Origin: Helichrysum umbraculigerum
Lineage: Eukaryota > Streptophyta > Magnoliopsida > Asterales > Asteraceae
Direction: 5' to 3'
DNA length: 64,000 bases
NCBI GenBank assembly: GCA_949592205.1
Contig: CATIUR010000001.1
Coordinates: forward strand, 209,380,250-209,444,249
The notes under the pieces were generated by a model. It was not told the DNA's origin and ran no database searches. It saw nothing but the letters and a program-made list of their open reading frames with translations. The position numbers were made by a program, and so were the translations under genes. How positions within the stretch are numbered: position 1 is the stretch's first letter; each line of letters begins with the position of its first letter. Shown here one piece after another: positions 1 to 13,500 of the stretch.

Positions 1-1561
1 ATATATATATATATATATATAGATATATATATATATATAAACCTTTGTAAACCATGTTAAACATATATATTTATCGTACTCGTTCCAATACTCATTGCGT
101 TTTATGGTTAATCCGAAAGTGTCGTTTTTGTATATATATATGTAGATATATATATATATATATATATATATAATGTTAATGTTTTCAGATTTAGCTATGT
201 TGCACCGTTTTGGCCATAACTCTCTCATACGGACTCGGATTTGGGCGATCAAGCTGGCGAAACGACCGCGACTCAGAGGGCTACAAGACTACATAGCCGA
301 TCTGCTGTGTTTACTCAGCCGTTCGGCTGTATATGTTGAGCCGTTCGGCTTCTTCATCTAAGCCGATCGGCTGGGTGTTCCAGTCGAGTCCTGTTCCGTT
401 TTTGAGTTCTGAAGTCCGAATTTGATGTATTTTTATGCTATGATTTGAATGTTTTTCATGTTTGTATGTTATCTATTATCATTATATATTATCATAACTC
501 ATTTTTTTTTTTTTTACAAGTCTCTACACATGAATTTGGTGATTTCAACTTTTGGTTTCTTAAAACCTTCTTCAAGAACAATCAATGTAATCATCAAATA
601 CATATGTTATATATACAGATTATGATGTAAAAGTATGTTATACTACGAAATATAACTATAGAAATCAAAAAGGAAGTGATTTCTTACAACAAGATTGTGG
701 ATATGATGATGATAAAAGACGATGATGATGATGATGTTAAGTTGGTTATGCTCCTGCTGCTTGTTCTAGCTTCTCCCAAAGATGAAGAACAAGATGAAGA
801 TTGAAGATGATGGTGAATATTGATTTGTGTGTGTGTTAAAATGATCGCAGGAGAAAAGAGAGGGAAAGAAAAATGGGATACGGAGCATGGTTTGGAAATG
901 ATATGGTCTCCTCAATTATTTGAGGTTGGTGCAAATTTTGGTACCTCAATCTCGAGTACGGGTATAATTTTAGCAATATAAAATATAACATTTTATATTT
1001 TTATTTTGTAGATGCTCTCCTGGTTCGTAATATATTTTCAAAATAATGAGGTTATCATTATTTTTGATAGTTGTACATTTTTGTACATTTTACTGCACGC
1101 AGTTAATTGAGCGCCAATTTTCAGTAAATTTAGGATTTCATATTTTGAAGTAATGTTCTAACTTCTTCCAAACGAACGAGAAAATTTTCATTTTTATGAT
1201 TCAACCTTTTATGTGCGTTTTAGAATTGTTTCTGTTCGTTATATAATACGTTTTATGTTAAACGTATAATTGAACTATTTTATCTATATGTTATAGATAT
1301 ATAAATACTCGAAATTAATAATCGAATTATTAATTATTTCATGTTACCAAATCTGGTTAATTATTTTTGTCGGCTTCGTTCCGATACGTTCGTACGTAAT
1401 TTATAATAACTACGTATCATGTAATACTTTTTGTATTATTGTTTAGGGCTCGCTAGACTCATATCACATCATAGGTTTAGTTTAAAACAATCGCAGGGAA
1501 TTAGCGTAAGAAATGCATGTAATTAAGTATAATTATATACCTAATTTGGAGGAGTGTCACA
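1..1561 (-). mobile_element. Tekay-like LTR, 5' part, cut by window edge
   Basis: Read on the minus strand, position 1561 begins TGTGACACTCC, the same kind of LTR start as the solo LTR at 4666 (TGTGACACCC) and the fragment ending at 34618. The segment is AT-rich, has no credible long ORF, and carries (TA)n runs at 1-40 and 130-172 and GAT-rich stretches around 680-740. Three 12-bp palindromes of the AGCCGWTCGGCT type sit at 317-328, 339-350 and 361-372, evenly spaced by 22 bp. The other LTR end is not in the window, so solo LTR versus full element cannot be decided. Family assignment rests on the terminal bases only. Confidence 0.5.
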
Positions 1562-3865
1562 ATTAAGAACTTAACCACTATAAGAGAATGATGAAGACAT
1601 TAATAGGCACAATATTAAAAGCAATATGCACATGAAGACCCTGAATTTCTATTTCTTTGTGCAGTAGTTAGAATGTGTTTGTTTTGGCCAATATCAGACT
1701 TCGTGCAGATTTAGATGGGCCACGGATATTAACTTTTGCATCACTATCATGACTCTCATGCCTTGTTCAAGCTAATTACACTAATAATTAACTTGCTATC
1801 TCAACAAATGAAGAAATGTAGAGAATTAAAGATAATTAAGCAATTAAGCAAGTCTGTAAACTTTTTATGTTAAATTACAGATAACATATGATTGAAAAAT
1901 AATAATAATAATTGAAGCTTTGAAGACCAGAGATTGATTCAGCTTAAGGAATTTTTAGTTAAGTTTGTACCATTAGTGGTGGCATTATACTTGATACATC
2001 CATCAACAATACACCTTGTATCAAACTGAACATGTACTTCGAACCTTTTTAGTGCTATAATTGGTACCCATCACTACAATATTAGTTCGATTAGTGGTAA
2101 GATGTGGTGGTTATTATCTAACAAAAGTCTAATCAACCAATCAATAATGAATATATGACACTAATATTAAAGTACGTGCCAACATTTAACCTGCCAATGG
2201 CTTCTACATATGGATATCTGTACAACTTTAACCAAGTAGGTAAGCTCTTTAAAAATATAAATTTACTAAGTCCGTCTAACTAAGCAAATCATCCAAAAAG
2301 TACTTAATAGAACCCCTAAAACATGAATTGGATGAAATACCCGGTTTGAAGTTAAAGACAATGCTTCCCATAGATTAAACTAACCTACAAATATAAGATA
2401 CTACATAAGATACTGGATAAAATAGTATGCATCTGGTCTCAATTGCTCATGTTTTTTAATGAAGGCGAGAGCTATCTAAAGCCTACCAAAATGGAAGTAG
2501 GATTTGAGAAACACTTCTTGCAATCATAGCCATTTGTATTCATGTAATTAACTAACCTGGACATTAGCACACATCATATGCGGGTTCACCTAACCTGGAC
2601 ATGAACCTCTATAATGGAAAGTGAATGAGTTCCAAGATGACATCCACATAGCCTGACCCAAATTTCCTTGAATATGGTCTGCCAGTAGTTGCCCACACAA
2701 ATAGAGGAAAAAATGAAGCACTTAAGCCTTCAAGCACGGTTTAATCCATCCATTTCCGTATTACTTTGTTTGATTAGGCTTCAACTCTACATTACAAACA
2801 AAATCATATATTACAAAAAAGAAACTTACTTGGATATTTCAAGCGTACTATGGTGCCGCATGTATATGCAATAAAGCTCACAACTATGGTTTGAAATATC
2901 ACAGACCATGTAGAAACGCTAAAATCTTGTAGTCCCAACTCAAACTTATAAGGAACGAATAGTAGCTAAAAAGGGGATGAGCTGGAAGTCTTGTAAGCAT
3001 TTCATTTTTTTTTAGCATTAAAGATCCTAAATCATTTTAATAAAAGAAAAAAATACAAAATCAAAAAACTTAATATTAGTTTTGAACTGTAATAATGTGA
3101 TCACAGAAAATATACCAACATTATGATTATAAAAAGTTATGTAAATGGGCTACAAAGTATTTAGGGTCAACCTATCCAACCTCTTTGAATCTGTTACACA
3201 ACCGCCCATTTTCCCACCTTTAGACTATACCATAGAGCCAATTAAAGCCATTGGTTTCATTAGGCCAAGAAGAGTAGTAAGCTCAGCATTGGTTTATGAG
3301 GATTAGTGCCAGAATGGAAACACGAGAACCAGAACAATGCGGCCAAACAGGATGAGTTGGTTCAATTATTACTGACTTTGAAATGAATCATGACAATGAA
3401 CTCACTAATCAACTACATCCAGCTGATTGAAAATGAACTCACTAATACAGTAATAGGAATGGACCATATACATATTATGTTTCGAGTGTTTGACAAATTC
3501 TGGTAAGTTAAAGGACAAAGACTAAAAAGACATGCGGCTTGAAAAAGAGAGAGGCATATCCAATACTTAGTATTGCAATAACTGGATATTCAATTTCACA
3601 AGGCATAATCTATATTCCACATTAAGTAGAATGAATGAAATACAATATAAGGGAAGGATTAAACATACCATTTTGGAAGGATTAAACATACCATTTTGGA
3701 ATAAAAGCAAATATACCACCAAGCACAAAAGTGTATGGCATAAAAGCATCTGCGAAAAGGTAGGTTTTAACCAGCACATGAGCCTGGTTCTGGTAGGACT
3801 TGAAAGCCAAAGCTGTTTTCTTCTAAACAGCCATTCTTAACACTTATATGGTCAGACTTATTTAC

Positions 3866-3917
3866 GTTAAGCAGGTACATCTTGTCTCCATCAATTTTGA
3901 ACCTTCTATCCTGATTC
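3866..3917 (-). other. Possible exon of an unrecognised gene
   Basis: On the minus strand a gtgctcag acceptor precedes a frame reading NQDRRFKIDGDKMYLLN, followed by a possible donor GTAAATAAG. Without splicing the frame stays open for about 30 more codons, to a stop near 3765. The peptide looks protein-like but I do not recognise a family. Entry is in phase 1 and the candidate exon at 4413-4481 ends in phase 0, so at least one other exon or a different boundary would be needed to join them. Alternative: chance ORF in intergenic DNA. Confidence 0.2.
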
Positions 3918-4412
3918 CTGAGCACATATTAATATAATATGTTTAGACTGCCATTCGTATGTCCAATATAAAACGTTAATAGTAATACTATAAAGCACGT
4001 AAAATAGAAAATATATGAATAATAAATCACTTAGTCAAAAAGATGGGATATTCGAGGAACTTAAAGAACCTTGTATCTCCATTAAACAAGAGTATTTCCA
4101 AGCTTCGATTTCAACGGACACCTACATCAAACCAAACAACCTATGCACAACCTATGCCATCAGTTAAAACTACCAATAATTTAATAATGGTTGATAAGAA
4201 GCATAAAAACTATCATCCATATTAGATAGAAGAAAAACAGCATGGTCGGAATATACATGATTAGGCATGATGGGAACCAATATGTGTTCCAGTTCTACTC
4301 CCCTTTCTATTCCAACCTATATTTGAAAAGAATCGTGAACCTCAAAGCTGAACTTAAAAAAAATGTAATAGAACAAAAAAATCTAAGAACACAAATTTAG
4401 TTTGATCCTAAC

Positions 4413-4481
4413 CATCTTGGTAGCATTGTGTGCAGAACACTCTTCTTCTTCTGCTCTTCGTTCAGCAATATCCATACAAAC
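4413..4481 (-). other. Possible 69-nt exon, acidic Glu/Arg-rich
   Basis: On the minus strand the acceptor tagattgtacag leads into a 23-codon open frame that reads VCMDIAERRAEEEE and then a few more residues. It ends KM at a GTTAGG donor. Length is an exact multiple of three. The peptide looks like a short helical stretch; no family is recognised. It may belong to the same minus-strand gene or gene relic as the island at 3866-3917. Confidence 0.25.
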
Positions 4482-6597
4482 CTGTACAATCTAATAGTCA
4501 ACAATGAGTGTCAAAAATACACCATATTTGCCTGGAAAAAGGTAACACTTTGACAATTAACTATATAAGCTTAAGATATTTGGCACTCATTGGTTGAAGA
4601 CAACGTTTACACATGATATCATTTGATTATATCAGTTCTATTAACAAAAAATTATCCTTTATGACTGTGACACCCGACAATTTAGGTTAACTTTTAAACT
4701 TAAATGAAACCCTAATTACGTGTATTTAGTTTAGTATTAGGCTAAATGCTTGTAATTGCTTGAAACTACTTGTATATTTTGTGAATATACGCTTACGTAA
4801 TTAGTTGTAATTACGCTTACGCAATTTGGTGAAATTGTGCAAAACAACCGGACGGAGTCCGACACAGTATAAATACGAACGTTGGTGAACAGAACTATTA
4901 AATAATATGAAATTATTTAATAAACTCAAAAACTTACAAATATTATGGTGATAACATTTAGCGAATTATTAATATCGTATAAAACGTCTCAAATGCAACC
5001 GAAATGCGCGGAACGCGCCCGACAATCGAACGAAAGTCAAAATATATTTTAATAATTTAAAATATATTATTTTGTATGAAATTATTATTGAAAACATCGT
5101 ATAATAGTTGTCAAAGAAAAACGTCTATTTAAAACGCTACGCAATTAAACCTCCGTAAAACGTGCACGCAAATCGAGGCCGACAACTTAACGAAACATTT
5201 TTATAAATGTCTTTCAAGTATTTAGAATAAATACTTCAAGTGAAAATGACGAAATTTAAATCGTTGATTAAACACGTATAATTAACGTTTTACGTACGAA
5301 TAAACGTCGAAACAATCGGGTAAACGACCGAAATACGTAACGTAAATTGGGGAAACTAATTTAAACATTTTCACCATCTTATGGGGCCCCCAATTCTGCA
5401 GCCCCATGTGGCCACCACCCCCCTTTCCCTCTCATTATTCATGCAAGAAAAGAATCGTCATTTCATTTCACCTCCTCACCATTTCCCATTTTCTCTCCAT
5501 CCTCTCTCTATCTTTCTCTCTCTAGACTAAAAATCAGTCATTAAACCACCACTAAACCACCACCTTCATCACCATAAACCACCACAAACCACCAAGAACC
5601 ACCACCACAAAAATCATCTCCTTGAAAAGCTCTTTGAAGATTTCAACACTACAAGAGTTCCTTACTTACAATCTGCCATTCTTTCCTTATAAACACCATT
5701 GTGAGGACTTTTCTTTCATTATTATGCTCTCATTTACATGTATTAATGTTCACTCAACAAGTATTATAACAAAATTTTGCTTAAAAACTCGTTTTCTTAA
5801 CTTAAAACTCATAAGAATGCAAAAAAACTTTCTGTCCAGAAAGTTTTATCCACTTCCACGAATTTTATAAAATTCATTTCTTCATGAAAATGGACGTTTT
5901 TATAGTCAAAAATTAAGTTTAAGAAGTAATCTTTCCAAATCCGTAAGCCTCATATTTTTATGAGTTCGTTTAGTATTTTTAATAAATTGTATAAAAATAC
6001 ATAGACAATCTGTTCCAGAAATCCAGAAACTTTACTCTTAGTATTTTTGCCATATCTCGAGCTATACATCTCCAAATAACTTGAAACCACCGCCAAAAGT
6101 TCACAAATTTTGTTGTCTACAACTTTCGTGTTGACCACTTTTATCGATTCCTTGTAGATTTTGCCCAGAAATGATGATTGCATGCATGTGTCCAAATCTG
6201 AACTTAGAATAGAAATGTAATTTCTAAAAATACTTAAACTACTATAGAATTCATGGAAAAATTACAGAAAGTTGATAATTCATGGGGGAATAACTGGTAA
6301 TTTTTTTGGATTTGTTTATGGACTGTGGATTTTTATAAAAATTCAAAAATGAGATGTATTTTCTGGAAAACATAAAGTGTGGACTGATTTTGTTATAACA
6401 TAAAAACTGACACTTTCGGGCTTGCTAAAAATAGAAGGAATGACTTTTTGGGACTTTTGAACATATCTAAGGGTTTTGGGAAAGTTACGGGTCAAACCGA
6501 ATATGTTTGACCAAGTCAACAAAAACGGCTCGGTTTCTAAAAACGACAAAACTTACTATTTTTGGAAAATGGTAACAAAAATGGGTTTGGGTGAATT

Positions 6598-6730
6598 AAT
6601 TAATGACTTTGACCAACTTTGACCAACTTTGATCAGTTTGACCAACTTTGACCAGTTTGACCAACTTTGACCAGTTTGACCAACTTTGATCAGTTTGACC
6701 AACTTTGACCAGTTTGACCAACTTTGACCT
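6598..6730 (+). repeat. Minisatellite of a TTTGACCA-type unit inside the solo LTR
   Basis: A run of about ten alternating copies of 10-11 bp units (accaactttg and accagtttg, with some gatcagtttg) makes a higher-order repeat of about 21 bp. It lies in the 3' half of the Tekay-like LTR, upstream of the nested element. No coding meaning. Confidence 0.85.
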
Positions 6731-7603
6731 ACGGTTTAAGGTTTTTACGAACTAAATAATCTGTTTGCAACATACGATATGTACTAATATATAATATACA
6801 ACAAAACAAACTTAATAATAATGTCTAAATGAATTATTATTACAAACTTTCACCAACGGGTCGTACACTTATTTAATAAACAAACTTGAACAACTTACTT
6901 GGACATACTAGTTGAGTGAACTAGCTTTAGGTGGACATAAACCCTCCACCTACACGATTGGCTTAAGTGGACATTAACCCCCACTTATACAATCGCTATA
7001 GATGGTCTTTTGAGACATCTACTTATACCCAACCTTATACGTTTTTAGGACGTTAGAAGGTTGCACACCGGCTTGCTTGCTTATTTGATACTTACTTGCT
7101 ACTTGCTAATCTAAGGTGAGTTTCATAGCCCCACTTTTTACTGCTTTTTACTTTGGGGTGAGAATACATGCTCTGTTTTATAAACTGTTTTACATATGAA
7201 CGCAAGTAACGAAAACTCTTATACTAATTGCATGAGTAACTAAACCAAACTACGATGGGCCCTAACAAATATCATAGTACGTTAATACTAAGCGCGAACA
7301 TTATGGATAGATCTATCGGGACCTGACAATCCGCCATCCGGGTTAGTCGCTCTAACCACTATACGGATGCATAATATTTCGTACAGCCGAGTGTACTGGT
7401 TACACACTCACTGGGGGTAAACAACTACGGTTAAGCTTCGGACTATGAGCTCATGGCAATAGTATACTATGATTTACTTTGGCATTCGTGCAACTTTGAC
7501 AACTATGAAATCTTGTGGTTCATACTATGATTTTAACTGCGTAAACCTATGAACTCACCAACTTTATGTTGACCTTTTAGCATGTATTTCTCAGGTTCAC
7601 AGA

Positions 7604-9428
7604 TAAAACACCCCACAATTTAAGACACAAATTTTTTTTTTTTTTTTTTATATATTCGGAAGCGCAAATCCCATATATAATATATACATAGATGTCACTA
7701 TTTCACCAACCAAAACATTACATATGTTCTAAAATTTAGATATAATTACAAACGATAATTATCGACTGAGTGTTATTTAACAAAACAAAGTAATAACAAA
7801 ACGATCAGAGTTCAATTTGGCAAACATTTCTTCAAACCATCAACACGTCCCAATAACCCAAAAGTTAACCTGCAAAAGTATTGTGGGGAATTAGCACGAA
7901 GCTAAGTGAGTATACTAAGTCTAACAATCTAACTTAGTATAACAATCAATTCACAACAATCATCTAATTAAACAATCAAACAGAGGATCGGTGGTTCTTG
8001 AGATACCCTCAGTCCGCGGTGGCACTCCAAGAACACTTAATAATCAACTGCAGGCCAATACAGAGATTTTTACCGATAGTTTATTGCTATCTTTAACCAA
8101 TATGGATTAATTCACAACGAATGTTCATCCGACCCATAAGGATTAACCTATAGCAACTAAACCCAAAATTGACATCTATCATTCCAACCTATCATGGAAT
8201 TATTTACTAGCAAACAATCAATCTATCAAACCACAAGTTTAATCAACAATCCTATCATTATCATAACGATAAATCAGTCAATACAAGCAACTTAAAAATT
8301 GATGCAACTAACTGTTAACACCAAGATTAAATTGTGAGAACCAGTCCACTCACCTGTCTCGTTTCAGACTCCAACTCAAAGATCTTATTTTATTGAGTCT
8401 TCGGTGCCTCTGTAAACACAATCAAAACACAAGTTAATAACTTGTTTCATAATTCAAATTACATCTATACGTAATTACTTACATCAATAATCAAGAAATA
8501 TCAATGGATAAATGATATAAGTATTGAATTCTGACAATTTCACAAAACATCAAATTCGTCAAAATAACAAAGACAAACGCGATCCAGGTCAGGGGTTCGG
8601 GATCGCGTTCCCCTTCACAAAATTTTCTGTTACCGAAAACCATTGAGCAACGCGATCCGGTTAGTGGGTCAGGATCGCGTTCACAAGACAAAATGCGAAA
8701 AATTCAGTTTATAACTACGTAACGCGATCCAGCTCAAGGTGGTAGGATCGCGTTCTCATGCCCAAAATCACCTACAACAACCTGCACGAACCCTAACTCC
8801 ATTTTTACCACAATATCATCATCAAACTCAGATTTGAGCTATTTCAAGGGTTACACAAACTTCCAATATCATCTAATAGTATCATACAACATGTATTCAA
8901 GCATCAAATCCATATAATTCAACTAAATTCACATATAACCTAATTCATTCATTTAGGTTAAACAAGAACTTACTTACATGATAATGAACAAGAAGATGAT
9001 TATCAAGATGATGATGATGATGATGAGATTAAGACTTCAATCTTCAATCTTGATTTAACTTGATGAATTAATCACTAACTATGTGTGTGAGTGTTTGAGA
9101 GGATTTGATACAACAATGAAGAACAAGGAATTCGGATAAAATTTAGGTCGGTACCTACTTTATTAAACCGACTCATCCTTATTTTTCAGTATAAATATTA
9201 TACCCCTTTTGACCTATTGTCTGGAACCTCAATTTCAAATGCGAGAAAATTATTTTATTTTACCGTTACCTAAAATTATCTAAAACAGCTAACATTTTAA
9301 TAGTCACAATATTTCCTGAGGCTCATTTACCTATTAAATTTACAATCAAACTCAGGTAATAATTTAAATTGCATAAATAATTTAGAGAAAATACATTTTT
9401 CTCCTAGGCCCGATTTGGGGATGTTACA
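7604..9428 (-). repeat. 3' LTR of family 1 chromovirus
   Basis: This 1825-bp LTR is almost identical to 14276-16096. In the element's own sense it shows a TATA-like AT stretch near 9190, a leader donor GTAAGTAAG near 8974, three inverted-repeat modules at 8576-8754, an acceptor TTTACAG near 8413, and a second donor ACAG/GTGAGTGG near 8351. A (T)n tract of 17 bp near 7632 is 13 bp in the other copy. Confidence 0.93.
8576..8754 (-). repeat. Three inverted-repeat modules in the LTR (family 1)
   Basis: Three modules have arms AACGCGATCC and GGATCGCGTT: 8576-8585/8600-8609, 8649-8658/8672-8681 and 8721-8730/8745-8754. The spacers are 14, 13 and 14 nt and the module starts are 73 and 72 bp apart. 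All six arms are perfect while the three loops are unrelated. The second LTR has the same set at 15244-15422. In RNA each could fold into a 10-bp hairpin. Function unknown. Confidence 0.95.
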
Positions 9429-9460
9429 AATCACCCCTCCTTAGAAAGATTTCGTCCCGA
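9429..9460 (-). other. Polypurine tract region of family 1
   Basis: On the minus strand the sequence just before the 3' LTR reads ATTTCGGGACGAAAT followed by CTTTCTAAGGAGGGGTGATT. The purine run would prime plus-strand DNA synthesis. The ATTTCGGGACGAAAT palindrome just upstream is also present before the polypurine tracts of the two other chromovirus-type families in this window. Confidence 0.75.
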
Positions 9461-9463
9461 AAT

Positions 9464-10558
9464 CTAATTAGACACAAATAAGTTAGGATATCTAGTTCGC
9501 ATATTCTCCTCCGTTTCCCAGGTGAGATCCGCTCCCAAACTATGTTTCCACTTAACCAAAACCATAGGAATTTCTTTTCTACGTAATTTGGTCACTTTCC
9601 TATCTAAAAGCTCGACAGGTTCTTCTACCAATTTCTTACTTGGGTCAACCCGAAGATCTTGCAAAGGAAGGATTTGGGATTGATCCTCCACTTTGCACTT
9701 TCTTAAATAGCAAACATTAAATGTATCGTGAATACCAGCTAATTCAGGCGGAAGATCTAAAGAAACCGATTGTTCATTAATCACCTGACGGATTTTAAAT
9801 GGGCCGATAAATCGGGGAGCTAACTTCCCACGTTTACCAAATCTAATAACACCCTTCCACGGAGAAACCTTTAAATAAACTAATTCACCTTCAACAAATA
9901 CAACAGGTCGCCTACGTGGGTCAGCATACTGTTTCTGTCTATCACGTGCCGCTTTCAGTTTCTCACGAGCAATCTTAACTTTGTCGGCTGTAATTTGAAC
10001 TAAATCGGGACCCGCAAACTGTTTTTCTCCCGCTTCTAACCAACATGTAGGTGTTCGACAACGGCGCCCATACAACATCTCATATGGCGGCATACCAATG
10101 CTAGAATGATAAGAATTATTATAAGCAAACTCTATCAATGGTAAGTGTGAATCCCAAGAACCGCCATACTCAAGTACACAAGCTCTCAACATATCCTCTA
10201 GTGTCTGAATAGTACGCTCTGACTGCCCGTCTGTCTGAGGATGATACGCTGTGCTAAGATTAACTCTGGTACCTAATTCACGTTGCAAACTCTGCCAAAA
10301 ACCAGAAACAAACCTAGAATCTCTATCGGAAACAATGGATAAAGGAATACCATGTCTAACAACAATCTCATGAATGTACAATTGAGCAAGTCGAGTCAAT
10401 GATGCCGTCTCACTGGTGGCTAGAAAATGTGCACTCTTAGTTAATCTATCAACTATCACCCATATCATATCATTACCTTTCTGAGTGCGGGGAAACTTGG
10501 TAACGAAATCCATAGTAATGTGCTCCCATTTCCATTCCGGAATATCTAACTGTTTCAA
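9464..10558 (-). pseudogene. Integrase core and chromodomain, 3' part of gag-pol (family 1)
   Basis: This is the downstream part of the same reading frame as 10580-14131, cut off by one in-frame stop at 10580-10582. It encodes the integrase catalytic core with D17 (MDFVTK), D78 (VSDRDSRF) and E114 (TDGQSER), the DD35E spacing of retroviral-type integrases. A conserved GKRGKLAPRFIGPF segment follows. The C-terminal chromodomain (about 325-360) has the PMVLVKWKHS and LTWETEENMRTRYP signatures and would guide integration to marked chromatin. The first methionine here is internal and not a true start. Apart from the stop the frame is open. Confidence 0.9.
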
Positions 10559-10579
10559 TGAACCATAGGGCTTCTGATG

Positions 10580-13500
10580 TTATGATTTAACCTGGGAACA
10601 TATATGACAAGTCTCCACCATTCGAGCAACATCGGTTTTCATAGTTGGCCACCAATACAATGGTTTTAAATCATTGTACATTTTCGTACTCCCTGGATGA
10701 ACAGATAACCTCGATCTGTGTGCCTCTGATAATATCAAATCCCGAAGTCCCCCAATCAATGGAACCCAAACCCGTGACTGGAAAGTTTTCAATCCTCGAA
10801 AATCATCAATCAATAAATCCTTCCGTTTCAACAAAATCTCAGATTTTAAATTTTGATCCATCAATGCTTCTAACTGTGCAGCTTTCAACTGAGAAATCAA
10901 ATAAGAAGATATTTCTAAACGCATAAAATAAATTCGATCGGAAGGTACATTTCGGCTTAAAGCATCGGCAACCACATTAGCTTTTCCCGGGTGATATCGG
11001 ATTTCACAGTCATAATCCTTAATCAATTCCAACCATCGGCGCTGTCTCATATTAAGTTCTTTCTGAGTAAACATATACTGGAGGCTTTTATGATCTGTAC
11101 ATACAACACAACTAGTACCGTATAAATAGTGTCTCCAGATTTTTAACGCAAATACCACAGCCGCAAGCTCTAAATCATGTGTAGGGTAATTTCTTTCATG
11201 AGTTTTAAGCTGACGAGAAGCGTAAGCAATAACACGATCATGTTGCATCAAAACAGCACCCAACCCAGCATGAGAAGCATCACAATAAACCACAAAACCC
11301 CCGGAACCATCAGGTAATGCTAACACTGGCGCCTGACATAACAACTGTTTAAGAGTCTGAAAAGATGTTTCTTGTTGATCTCCCCACTGAAATTTAATAT
11401 CCTTCCTAGTTAGCTTGGTTAACGGGCCAGCAATTTTGGAGAAATCCTTGATAAATTTTCGATAATAACCCGCTAAACCAAGGAAACTTTTGATCTCAGA
11501 AGGTGATTTAGGAGCATTCCAATTCATAACAGCGTCCACCTTGGAAGGATCTACTTTGACACCATCCTTACAAATAATATGCCCGAGAAACTGTACCTCT
11601 CGGAGCCAAAATTCACATTTGGAAAATTTAGCAAAAAGATGCTCTCTTTTCAAAATCTCAAGAATCAATCTTAAATGATGTTCATGTTCGGCCTCAGACT
11701 TAGAATAAATCAAGATATCGTCAATAAATACAATCACAAACTTGTCTAGAAAAGGTCGACATACACGATTCATTAAGTCCATAAAAATTGCAGGAGCATT
11801 AGTCAATCCAAAAGGCATAACTAAAAACTCGTAATGACCATAACGGGTACGAAAAGCAGTCTTAGGAACATCTTCCTCACGAACTCGTACCTGATGATAA
11901 CCGGATCTCAAATCGATTTTAGAAAAATAGGATGATCCCTGTAACTGATCAAATAACTCATCAATTCTGGGCAATGGATATTTGTTTTTCACTGTTCTTT
12001 TATTGAGCTCTCTATAATCAATACACATTCGAAGAGTACCATCCTTTTTCTTAACAAACAATACCGGAGCACCCCACGGGGAAGAACTTGGTCGAATAAA
12101 CTCTTTATCTAACAGTTCCTGAATTTGACCCATCATCTCACGGATTTCAGAAGGAGCTAATCTATAAGGAGACTTAGCTACAGGAGTCGAACCAGGAATC
12201 AAATCGATCTGAAATTCTACATCTCTTACAGGGGGTAAACCAGGCAATTCATCCGGAAAAACTTCCGGGTATTCAGAAACCACCGGAAAATTTGTCAAAG
12301 ATTTCTTTTCTAACTTGCTATCTATCACATATGCCAAATAAGAATCACATCCCTTAGATAGAGATTTTCTAGCTTTCAACAAGGAAAACAATGGTAGACT
12401 ACCCTTTACTCGTTCTCCTCGAGCCATGACGTATGACCCATCAGAAATCGGAATTCTTATAATCTTTTTATGACAATCAATGTTGGCCTTATTCAAACTT
12501 AACCAATCCATACCAATAACTACATCGAAACTAGGAATTGGCATTAACAAAAAGGAGACTAAGAAATTATGACCCTCAATAAGTATACTAGCTCCAGCTA
12601 CCGATGTGGTAACAGGAACTAATTTACCGTCAGCAATTTCAACTTCTAAAGGTTTAACAATCAAAGAGGGGATCAATTTCAGTCTATCACAAAAGTTCAC
12701 AGATATAAACGAACAATTGGCACCAGAATCAAACAATACACGAGCTGGTATAGAATTTATGAGAAATGTACCAGTGATGACATCTTCAGTGGCGACAGCA
12801 TCATCAACTGTCATTCGGAAAGCTCGGCTAGCAGCTACTGGTGGATTTTTCCTCTTTTGACCAGATGATGGCGAACCTTTACCCGTACCCATACTCTGTC
12901 TCTTCGCCTCAGGACAATCCCCTGCACGATGCCCTTCTTTATGGCAATTCCAACACACGCTATTTGGGTAGGTACAATCCTTTGCAGCGTGACCAAAAAT
13001 TCCACACTTAACACATCTAGATGTCTGGGGAGTACAAGGACCATTATGTCTAGCTCGACATCTATTACAATAGTTACTATCCGTTGGAATACCAGAATTC
13101 GATCTCCTGTTTTGTTGACTACCTTGTCCTTTCTGTTTACTCGAAGAATCTCCTTTGTTTTTCTGTGAATACCTTTCTTTATTCAACACTCTTTTAGCCA
13201 TAATATCCCCATCAACCGAACGAGCTAAATCATAAGCTTGAGGAAGTGAACCTGCTAGTCTCACTGTGGTACGGTAATCAGGAGGTAATGTTTTCACAAA
13301 GTGATCAATTTTGATCCGGTCAGTTGGAACCCACTGTTGCACAAACCGCAATTTATCTGAAAACTGCTTAATTAATTCATCAATCGTCATTTGATCAGTC
13401 TTTTGTAAGTCAAGAAACTCTTGCCTGATCCTGGAAAGATTATACTCCGAGCAAAATTGCTTGCAAATCTCAGCATGAAAATCTGACCATCTTATATCAT

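Larger units (their letters stand above)
1562..4665. other. AT-rich region without a clear gene
   Basis: No ORF above about 70 codons looks real on either strand. A 22-bp unit ending ccattttgga is repeated in tandem near 3655-3700. Two short minus-strand islands (3866-3917 and 4413-4481) are flanked by good splice signals and are listed separately. Otherwise nothing recognisable is seen. Confidence 0.4.

Noticed and set aside
5622..6195. ORFs of about 80 codons on both strands
   Set aside because: Inside the Tekay-like solo LTR, no domain and no conservation signal.
12606..13168. Plus- and minus-strand ORFs inside gag-pol
   Set aside because: Shadows of the chromovirus coding frame.
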